Of a stretch of 64,000 nt of DNA, positions 15,601 to 27,600 are shown in pieces. How positions within the stretch are numbered: the stretch's first letter is position 1; each line of letters opens with the position of its first letter. Below the pieces are notes generated by a model. That model searched no databases. It was not told the DNA's origin and saw only the letters and a program-made list of their open reading frames with translations. Position numbers and translations under genes: made by a program. This stretch comes from Arcuatula senhousia (lineage: Eukaryota > Mollusca > Bivalvia > Mytilida > Mytilidae), in NCBI GenBank assembly GCA_963971305.1, contig OZ020306.1:56704686-56768685 (forward strand), read 5' to 3'.

Positions 15601-18600
15601 ATAATTTAAAAAAGACATTACCCAATGATTTTAAGGAGCTTTGCTTTACTATCCCTCCAAAAATGCAAGTTGGAATAAAGAAAAAAGTTCAAAATAAGCA
15701 GACTAACATGAAAGCCCATGTGCTTGTTTTAATGACCAAAGCGTTGATAATCTTAGCGGTAACTGATTTTTTTACTCTAAAATGTATGACGGATTAATTG
15801 AAATGTCTAAAAAAGGTCAACTGCTTACTCAATAGACTACTTTTTAATAAAAAAGGTATACTAGCCAATGTGTTATTCTGCATATCAAATGAAGGCAACT
15901 AATGTAAAAAAGATAAGTAGTCCAGGCTTAACAATTTCAGTATTAAAGATGAGCAAAAGCGAAGGATTAAAAACATTGTAAGAAAGACTCAAAAAATGAG
16001 TAGCAAACCTCATTCATTTCTTGAATTTTTAGACTCGCATTTTTGTTGGTATTTCACCCGACATTATTCGGAATGTTTAACTCAGATATAATGAGGTTCA
16101 ATTTTCAAAATTATAGATAAACATCGTTTGTATTACTCTATTTTATTGGCCGGGCTGGTCATGGGTCAATTCTTTCGGTTTAAGTACGCACCAAAAAAGG
16201 CGTGTAAAAGGCCTATAATCTGAGAATAAAAACTACCTTTTCACGTGTCTCCTGGCGGGAAATACACCTGAAGGGAAATACCTGTATTCTAGAATGATTT
16301 CTTTATGTTTACAGAGCTGCAGAGCCGGATGGAGATGTATTTTTCAGAGTATCAGCTAAAGGTGATAGTGTTGTGAAGAAAGAATCGGACATTGGCCCTG
16401 CCATAAATCATATTTATAGGGTAAATTGTGATAGAGCTGATGACTTAGATAGGATAGAAATCTGATGGTTCCATTAAAAACCTTATTCTTGTGAAATGCT
16501 TCATACTTCTTTAAAATTAACATGAGGAGACACAATAAATGTATTATAAAAAGGATTTTATGCAACTAGTAAAATAAAGCCTTGATATATGACCGTTTAC
16601 ATCTTTTTTTCACTTATTTTCTGTTCGAATTTTTTGGTTTTGAGAACTTTTCATTCAATCATTTGGGTTTTTGATCTTCCAATGTTTTGATTAAAATGCT
16701 GCTGATGAGAGGTTAATCCTTGAAATATCGATATACAGCATTACCAAATTAACCGTTTTATACTCGTTTTAGTAGTGTATTATAAAGTCTAACAATCATA
16801 ATTATCACAGTTAACATATTTACATAAATGTATCCGCCCACAGAGCGGACAAACACACAATCTACATTTCGTTGTCTGACCACCAACTATTACCCTCAAA
16901 AGCTGATCTTGTAAACTGATTTAAAAACTAATGCAGGCACCTTTTACTATAAAGTGGCAGATTTACAAATCGAGATACAAATCTAAAGATTAAGAATGAT
17001 TGCTGGTCAATTTTAGAGATTTCTGTCAGATTTTCGGATTCCTCTGGATATTACCATTAAAATATGGATATTTTTTTTGCCAAGCAACCCCCTAATTTCT
17101 TTTCATAATAAGGTTCACTTGGTCAATAAGAGCTTATTAACAAAGTTTTTTATATTAAAACAAGCCAAATGCTTAACCTATATGAAAAAGCCAGAGAAAG
17201 TAATCTTAATTTTATAAAATACATGAGAATGTGGGAAAACATATGCAAGCAAATAAAAAAAAAATAAAATGACATTTGATGATAAAGATAAAGTAAAATT
17301 CGAATTTCTATATGAAAATAAAGATGACATAAATAAAAACGCAAAAACATTTAATGCAAATTTACAATATGACACTTGTATGGTAGTTTGAGGGGATGTC
17401 CATAACCAAGAATATATTCCATCAAATCAATAAACATTAATAAAAATTCTATCTTTTTAGGAGAAATATTTTTCAGAAAAATATGTAGGAATTTCTTTGT
17501 ATAGAAGTGTAACAGAAAATGTGATTAAAAATATCTTGAAAAGAAAATAGGTGAACTCATTTTAGGGTTAAGGTTGGGGATAGTGTTAAGGTTAAGATTT
17601 TTTTCGTGATTGACAAAAGATGTAAAATAAAACAAAAAATCCGACGGATTTTTAGCTCTCATTTGGATCCTAAATGGCATCTTTTTTTGTATAATATACA
17701 AAATCTAAACTTGACAATTCACCAGGTCATAAATAGAATGCATTTGATACAAAAAAATAATAATTTCAAAGCTTATTAAATATATTTTATTCGAAAAAAA
17801 GTGATTTTTTTTATCCCGACCATAACATTTCAATAAAATATTAGATATTTATTGCATCAGTAACACTTTACAAACACATTTGGAACAGATGTTAACAAAT
17901 CTAGACCACACAGAAATATCCTCTTTTACATTACTTATTATATTAGCCATAAACATAAATTACAACAAAGTTCCAAATAATAAATTTTGCTACGCCAGAC
18001 GCGCGTTTCGTCTATTCAAGACTCGTCAGAAGCGCTCTACCAAAAGTTGAAAATGCCAAACACTACATCCTCGGAAACCCAGGGGTTCTTCATTTGCATA
18101 CTCATTCATCACCCCTGGGTCCATTCGTATCAATTCCATCGTTTTAGACAGCTTTACAAATTTTCCTATCAAGCATTCTGATTGGACACATATTTGTGCG
18201 TTCTTTTCCCCTGATCTTGAACTTTACTAAGTTGTAATAAAACACAATATAAATCGTTCTTTAACAACATTGTTAAGCGACCAATCAGAAGGCTCGACTC
18301 AGAACTGTGTAAAACGAAGGAATTGATACCTATGGACCCAGGGGTGATGAATGAGTGTGCGAATGAAGAACCCCTGGGTTTCCGAGGATGCAAACACTAT
18401 AGACTATGAAGAGCATAGAATAATACCCAAAAAAGTCGAACTAGAAACCAAATAATGACAAACCTATGTCTGGGCTAGGTAAATGATTTGAACTGATAAC
18501 AAGTTCAAACAATAAACCTGATAAAGACTCTTTAGATTGGCTTACTCATATTCCTAGCAATTAGCTAACATTTCAAGTCATTACTAAAAAATACTCAGAC

Positions 18601-21600
18601 TCCTTTTTGAGTTTTTCTGGTATTACAAATTTAGAAATTACTAACTTATCATAATAGAAACAGATTGTACATCAAGTGACTATTTCCCCCCTCAAGATAG
18701 GTTATTCTATTATATATTGTGCCTTCAAAGCTAGGATGTCAAACTAGTTCTATGAAACACTTTTGACTGAAGGATGAATCATAAATGTATATTGTAGGTT
18801 ATAAATCACGGCCCAGGTACAGTAGGAGGAGCTACCCTCAGAATATATTGGCCTTTTGAATTAAAAACAGAATTGAACCAAAGACAACCACTCCTGTATC
18901 TGATGCAAGATCCAGTTGTAGGTATTAGTATACAAAGTACAGGTAAATTTGCCTCTTTATATTGACTGCCGCGGGGTAGGAGGGACAATGCTACTGTGTC
19001 ACAAAGGGGGTCCCAAACAGAAGATATAAAGATAATATATAACTTTTTGACAAAAATCCTTGATCAAGTTTTATGGTTACTTTTTTAGAATCAAAATACA
19101 CATACAATGTATTAACAGGACATCTCTAAGACAAAATACATCATGTCTTTTACTTTAGAACAGTAATACAGTTGTAAACTTTTGTATAGCACCACAACCC
19201 TCTTATTAAAACAATGATTGCTTTGTCATTTTTTATGTTTTTTTTTGGTGATGTACATTTATTTGTAGGTAATTTCTGGTTCAGCGGAATGTCTCAGCTA
19301 TCCTGATTTGGTTAATCCTTTGGGTATTGAGGTAGGAACCTTTCAATATATCAAAATACCAAACAATTATTTATTTTTCTTTTGTTTTTAACACTGTGTA
19401 GAAATACATGTAACATCATTCACATAAACTGCGAAATGCAAAACTTGTATTTTGTTGTGACTGAAATGGAACCTACAATATGACGATTATTTTATATTTC
19501 AGATTTTTTTGGGTAGTTTTTGTGATACAATTGTTTTTTCCAGAATTTTGATTGATAATAAACGCTATTATTTCAATTTTAGGTAACTTGATATTGAAAT
19601 GTTTTATAAATCAAAGCAAAAAGTTGGTGCGTGTATCCTATGTAGATGCTGTAATTGACCCTGTGGGATAACTCATTAAAATGTTTTGAAAGGATGACTT
19701 GCTCGCAATCCAAGATCCCACCTATTATCCTATAAAATCAGTTTTAAAATGTATACCATCTACAGTAACATATTTTGCCAAAAAAACTTATCTTACTATG
19801 AACATGTATCTATGCAAAATACAATTGTACAAAAAAACGGGTATAAAGCGGAAGTTAGTTTGGATATGCTTTATATCGATAGTTCAAGCAACCTCTCACC
19901 AGCAGCATGTGAATCAAAACATTGGAAGGTAAAAACCCCAAAATATTGAATGAAAAGTACTCAAAGCCAATAGGTTCGAACAATAAAGCCTAATCCAGCA
20001 CCGAGGATATCGACCATGTGCATTAAAAGGAAAGAAACCTGGTGTTTTAAACAATTTTGAATTTAACAATCGGAAATTTCAATGACAAAAATACTCTCAT
20101 CAGCAGCATTTGAATCAGCATAAATATATTACTCAATCATAAATAGTATTTCCGGATTTGGAACACAAACAAAAGGTGATAATAACATATGGCATGTAAC
20201 TTTATGATTTATTGATGTCAAAGGCTACTTGGCATCACATTTTCATTCAAATTTGTGACCTTATCATATAACCATATCAGAATTAGTATCATTATCGAAT
20301 ATTATTATCTCAATCTCAATCTTCATATATTAAGAAGCGCGAAAAAGTACCTATTCCAGTGGGTCATCCCTGTTCAAAATTTATTGGAACTGACTTACGG
20401 AAACTGACAGAACAACAGTTACTTTCCTTTGATATTACTGGATGTTTTTGCCCTTGCTTTGTTTTTAAAAGAGATTCCAAGTGAACATAACAAAATTTAG
20501 TTTTTAACTTTATAATCTGTAATGTTTTATTCCATAGTTGTTTCTTGCAATGTTCATTATTTTAGTTGGAATGTTGTATTACTAAAGATAATGAAATTAA
20601 TGAAATAGGTAATATATGATCCATTTTTATCTTAATTTCTTTGAAAGAAGTACTATGGGATTGTCGATACAACATTGAAAGATAAAAAGTGTATAGAAGC
20701 AATGTATTTTACTGTATGTCATAAAGATTGCTAGTTACTGCAATATCATTCTAGTGTAATACTCAATATTATATCATTATTGGCTGGTCTTGTGACTGCT
20801 GTTAGCAGATGCGCAACCGATTCAAATTAAAATAAAGGCCGTCGGTCAGTAGTTATGTACTTGAGATAGTCTAGGCCACCCCTGTTTTTGAAAATTTTAA
20901 AAACCGCTACCAGTACCCCCCACTGGGAAAATTTCAGAAAATGTAAAAATTTGTACTTGCATCGGTTGAGCGCATCCCTGTTTTTTTTTTCATACCCCAG
21001 TATACCCCCTCGGCTACCCGAATTCTGAAATGAAAACATTTTTAAGAGGTCAGAAGTTCACCGAAAAAAATACGCCTTGGGGCATCCAAAATTGCAAAAT
21101 GGTTCTTATGAATTACGGTCTAAGTTAGATAACTCTGAAGTGAAACTTTGCGAAGATTTGTATTACCAGGTAATAGTGAATAAATTAAGATAAGTCTGAA
21201 GCGAAATATTTTGAAGATTTGTATTACCAGGTAATAGTGAATAAATTAAGATGAGTCTGAAGTGAAAATTTTTTGAATTTGTATTACCAGGTAATAGTGA
21301 ATAAACTAAGATAACTTTGAAGTGAAAATTTGTGAGAATTTGTATTACCGGGTAATAGTGAATAAACTGTAGCTAATCGACACACACCCCGTTCATTATG
21401 TATAACGGTTTATTTTATACTTAAGTATGTATAAGAATTAAAATTCAATAGGTAAATCGATCTCTTTAATGAATGACAGACAACAACATGCATCGACGAA
21501 TTTTAAAATTTAAATTATATCAATAAAGAACGATAATACATAATGAAAGATAATCAATACGTAGCCAGTTTGTTGCTAAGTAATACATAAATGGATACAA

Positions 21601-24600
21601 CTGCGCAAATGCTAACAATGCATTTTTCCATAGGGGGTACCCTTGTATTCAATTTTTAAAAAAATAGTTATTGACCGATTTTCACTTTCTATGGGTCAAA
21701 ATCTTTCAGTTAACATCCAAACGTTTATTTTTAGCCAATAAAAAACCTATGTCTATGCGGCGTTAATGAACGTAATTTTAGGTTGAAAAAAGGGGGGTGA
21801 TTTTTCGATTTTATTTTCAAAACCCAAATTTTCAAAGATGCGAGCGCCCTGTAGACACATGATTGGCACCAGAATTTCTTTGTCAATATTTAACAGAAGT
21901 TTATTCATTCATCTATTTAAATATTATTTTATATCAACCAATCACGTTGCTATCTGTATTTTTTTCCACGCTTTATCTTGGGGTAAAAAAATTACCGGTG
22001 GCAGAGGTTTGCATTTGCGCAGTTGTAACCTATACTTTTTGCATAAAAATCAGAAGGATACTTTTCTTTTATCAAAAGTATATTTAATATATCTAGACTT
22101 TATATAACTAGTGAGAAAAAATAATCCTTTTGTTAAAGCCCTGGAGATCGGATTTTAAATAGCCCCCCTCTTGGAAGAAAATTCTAAATTTTTAAGTGGT
22201 TGTTAGAGGAAATACGGTAATCTACCAGAACGTTCTTTACAAGCTTAAGATTTCCCCCATATTTTATACAAGACATATATATTATCTACAGATGAGATTG
22301 ACTTTCGATATACCTTTGGCCTATTTGGACCAAAATATGGGTCTAAATATAAAGATATTGTAATTTTTTGGAAAATCGAAAAATTGCGGCATTTTGAAAC
22401 AGACTATAACCTTCTTGTAGCACAAAAAGTTTGAGTTTTTGTGTGCAATGTGTTACATCTGCATCTATACATAAATTTTATAATAGTTTTAAGCAGAGAA
22501 TTATTTCTTTAGGTTTTTCAAATTAACAATTTTAATGCACCCCTATTGTGGACAAATGGACACAATTTTCGCTTAGGGCGTTTTAAAAATTTTGTCCTGG
22601 TTTGAATCATTTTTGTGTACTTACTGGCGTTCAAAAATTACCTATGCATCTAAGCAAAATAAAAAAATGCAAACAACCAATCTTTGATTAATAATAACAA
22701 CAGGATTAATTTTTTATGAGTCCCTACGTCTATATTCTCCTTTTTCCTATTACAGAATTAAGAAACAGACTATAGACCGGTTTTTGCAATCTAAATATAG
22801 ACCAAATGTCATAATTTGTATTTACACGTCGATATGTCACATTCCATTCAAATAAAGCTTTATAACAATTAATGCAACGTCAAAAGAGGCAGTTTCTATA
22901 GGATACAACTGCGCAAATGCTAACAATGCATTTTTCCATAGGGGGTACCCTTGTATTCAATTTTTAAAAAAATAGTTATTGACCGATTTTCACTTTCTAT
23001 GGGTCAAAATCTTTCAGTTAACATCCAAACGTTTATTTTTAGCCAATAAAAAACCTATGTCTATGCGGCGTTAATGAACGTAATTTTAGGTTGAAAAAAG
23101 GGGGGTGATTTTTCGATTTTATTTTCAAAACCCAAATTTTCAAAGATGCGAGCGCCCTGTAGACACATGATTGGCACCAGAATTTCTTTGTCAATATTTA
23201 ACAGAAGTTTATTCATTCATCTATTTAAATATTATTTTATATCAACCAATCACGTTGCTATCTGTATTTTTTTCCACGCTTTATCTTGGGGTAAAAAAAT
23301 TACCGGTGGCAGAGGTTTGCATTTGCGCAGTTGTAACCAAATATTTACCACCTTCACGATAAACATCAACCCATCATCGTTCTGTCTAAACAAACCCTCA
23401 CGAGAGAAGAGTAATAAAAATGGACGATTTAGTGGAACTACAGGAGTATTTATTTGTAACATATCCACAGGATCAGAATATCAAACGTTTTTTTATTGCA
23501 TATCAAGAAAAAGTCCAAGAACAACAACAACAACACCAGCCTGTGCTTAAAAGAACGCGCAGCGTTTTGAAACGAGAAATAAAAGAAAAATTGACTGATT
23601 CTTATAGTGAAGAACGATATACGACGGGGGAAATAAACGTGGATTTAATGACTGAGCAAACGTGCATAGATACATTACTGAAGTTACAGAATTCAATAAG
23701 AAGCAGCAAGAGAGACATTATTTATAAATCAGCACAGCAGGGACGGGTGATTAATAAACTAAAGGAACAAAAGAAAGGGAATGTTGGAGTTTTCCTGACA
23801 CAAAATGGAATTAAATTTTCAACATCACATTGCTACGCACTGATCAGATTATTTAAACTGTGCGAAGCGCATCCAAATTTATTGAAATGTGCCTGTGATG
23901 TGAAATTTATCATAGGGAACATGAAAACAATAAAGGAAATATGCCAGGAATTGCAATGGTAATGTATTACCAGGTAATACTGCAATAATTGAACTGACTT
24001 TAATTTAAAAGATTAAAAGGCTCTAAAATGTTATTTTTACTTTACCTCGAAAACCCCAAAAAACAACAGAGAAAAAAATATGTAGGATTTGAGAAAAAAA
24101 ACCCCATCAAAATTACACTTTAAAAATGAAACAACCTACAGCTCCAGAATTATATCCCGAATTACCCATGGAAGATGGACAAAATTACAGACTACAAAAA
24201 ATAACAGAAATAGAAAAAACACTTATAAATGAGAGAGATAAACGTAAATCACTATACAAAAAATATAAACGAGGGGTTAATGCCACCGATGGTATCGACA
24301 CAAGTCTAATAACTGCATCTGTTGGTTTAGCCGGTGTTGGAATAGCTTTTCCTTTCTTACTTCCATTACAAATTGCAGCTATTGTATGCGGGAGTGTAGG
24401 AGGATTGGTTAAATTTGCTAGAAGAAAGTTAACAACAAAATCAAAAAAACATTACGAAATTAAAACAATGGCAGAATGCAAGTTAAACAGCATAAAAGAT
24501 TTGATATCAAAATCACTAACCGATGGACAAATAAGCGAGAACGAGTTCAAATCGGTATTAAACGAATTGGAAAAATACAATGAAATGAAAGAAAAAATAC

Positions 24601-27600
24601 GTATAAAACATACACAGGAAAAATTGAGTGATGAAGAAAAAAAGAAATTAATAGAAGACATAGAATCTAGGGTAAAAAGTGAATTTAAAAAAAAAATGGA
24701 AAATATTTAAAGGGTAACCGCTCGACTTGCTCGCTTATTTTCTTCAATAAAATAACTATAGTAAATGATCCTCCACCAAAATATGAATTAAATTCTTTTT
24801 AAAAAAATGGCTGAAGGAGGTTTTGAGTTTGATAACCCCGCATTTGAAGATGATTATAATGAAGAAGAAGAAGAAACGTCTTTTCAAAATGACGAAGAAT
24901 TTCAAAAGTCAATAAATAAGGAATATGAAGTGTTAAGATATTTATCAGAAAATGACGCTAAAATTCGTGAAAAAGAAACTACAAAAACAATGATGAAAAG
25001 ATTTTATGAAGAAAATCGTGAAACATATTCAGATAAAAATTATAAAGATTTTTTTATCAGGAAAGATAATGATGGAAGACTACTGTTATATGTAAAAGAT
25101 GAAAATGCTAAGGAAATTGCATTGACATATTACCAAAACGGTTTATTAAAATTTTATAAATTTAGCACTCTTCAAAAACAACATGGCATTAATTTTGTCA
25201 GAGATGTTTTAGGTGTAAATGATTTTAAAATATCTGATAGAATAAGAGAAGGTAGAGCAGAGTTTCAAAGAATGTTAAATAAAGGACCAATTCGTGAACT
25301 TAATAATACCATAGAAAATATTCCATTACAAGAAATATCCACACAAAAAGAAGTGCAAGAATTATTAGAAACCGCAAGTAATTCAGAAACACATGTAAAA
25401 GAAATAGAAACTTCATTTGATGAACAAGGGATATCTTTTATAAATGAAGAAACACAAACAGACATGACAAAAAGAGAGATGGATGGCGTAATCAGTGCAA
25501 TGACCACAGTAAAAGAAGAGATTGCAAACGAATTAGCAAAACTAAACGAAACAAATAAAGAGTTAGCAAAAGAAAATACCAAATTAGAACAAGCAAAAGA
25601 AGATAATGATGAATTCCAAATAAATAGAATAAGTAGTAGAATTAGAGATTTGGAAATTGAGAGAAGTTCAAGACTAGAAGTAATTAATATCAATAAAGAA
25701 AAATTACGTACTCAGGTAAATAGAATCAAAGAGACAATACGTAAAGTATTAAACGAAGACAAAACATTAGGCGAAAGAATAAGGACTTTATTAAGAGAAC
25801 AAGGCATCACCCTGGTTAGTATCTTAACCGCTTTTGGAATGATTATCGGTGTTATTGTCGAAACATTTACTGGTGGATCTACTTCCCCTTCACCTCCTCC
25901 CCCAACGCCATCGGAAGGCGGTGTACAAGACTGGATAAAGAAACAGTTAAAAAATCTTGGAAAACTATTATCTTTTCTTGCAGGAAAATTAGGAGCTGCA
26001 TTACCAGGTATTATAGGTTCAATCGTATCTTGGTTATTGTCCACAACAAAAGACGTAGTAAATTGGTTTGCAAACAACCTATGGGCTTTGCTTGTTTTGG
26101 TTGTTGGTCTATTATATACCGCCGCCAGGGAATATTTAAGAAAATAAATTAAGCGCTGTAATACCCAATACAATACTTCCAAATATTATTGCCTTTTTAT
26201 GATCTTCGTGATCGTCATGTATTTGAACTTGTTTTATTGTTATTGGTTCCGGTATTTTTGGTTCTGACTTTTTTGGGTTAGAATCAACAGGATCAAAATT
26301 TTTATTATTCAAATCGTCGTTCAAGCCGAGCGTTTGGTTTTCTGTTGCAATTACAATTTTATTATTATAACCAACGATAGTACCAATTTGTAAAACCATA
26401 TCGCTGGGAGACATGTATAAACCAAGTCCATAAGCGTAATCAACTTTACTTCTTGCATATTTTAAAACATTTTGATAATTTGATATCTGAGTGGGCAAAT
26501 CGATAGGACTGTTAATAACATCTTGTACATTTGCTAAAAATTGTTTTTGTGCATCAAATCCTGTTCCTACTTTTAATATTTCTACTTTTGTTTGAGATTG
26601 TGCACCTAATAAAGCCCACACATAAGTTCTAATACTTTCATTAATTCGTTCTATTCCAGCTTTTGTAAAACCCTTTGATATGTTTGGTATAAATGTTGTC
26701 CAAGCCATACTTATATCCTGTGAATGATATAATTTATCCATAACATTAAAAAAAGGTCCTTCACTTTTGTGATGATATCTATATTCTCCACCTGGTTTAT
26801 AATACTGGGTAAAGTATCCCAATCCTTGCCATGCTTTTTCCATTTTCTGTCTCCAATCTGTTCTTGGAGAAACATTAAACTCATTACATAATCGTTCATA
26901 AGCAGCTTTAGAATATGGGTTTTTGTAATAACAAAATGCCGGGTCACTTGGTAAAGGGGATTTAAGTTCTTTTAAGATTCTTGCAGTACAATAATACAAA
27001 TGAAACATATAAACTGACTTTGTAAGATTTTTAGTATTTTGAATATGGTCTTCAAAAGAAACCCCACATCCTGCAGTAGCACACCAGACGGCAAAGTTTA
27101 GCTGACATTGCCACCAATCAAATGAGGAATGAATCCATGTATTCCATGGTTCGTTGGTGTGTATTGGTGGATTTTGATAATTTTTAAATAAATCAGGGAA
27201 AATGACTTCAAAGCTATCTTTTTGATTAACAAATATTGTTTGTTTGATAAGATTCAAACTTTTCTTTACCTTATTATTTGGACGAGTGTCATGCTCCGCA
27301 TTAGGATTATATTTATATTCTTCTGTTATTTTAGTCATTTTTTATCTTAAAAAATGTATCACACTATATCAAATATTAATAATATAATAAATCTAAGTGA
27401 AGGCATTGATAATAGAAATGGAAATAAACAAATCGGTTTAAAATCCATAACATATAATTTAGGTTGGTATAATGTTTTAGATGAACAAATACGAAAAGTT
27501 GAAGAAAGAAAAACCATAAAAATTACAGATGGATGTTATGGGTTTCAAAAACTTAAAGATGAATTTCAAAAAGCGAATATTACAATAGAAGTAAATGAAA

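Noticed and set aside
21838..22107. Open frame starting [10 protein letters not shown], seen again at 23146
   Set aside because: It lies inside the duplicated 438-bp non-coding repeat and diverges after the repeat ends. The second copy runs out of frame over the real 180-aa gene.
25265..26182. Long minus-strand open frames opposite the 446-aa gene
   Set aside because: They are shadows of a clear plus-strand gene with a coiled-coil pattern and a start box.
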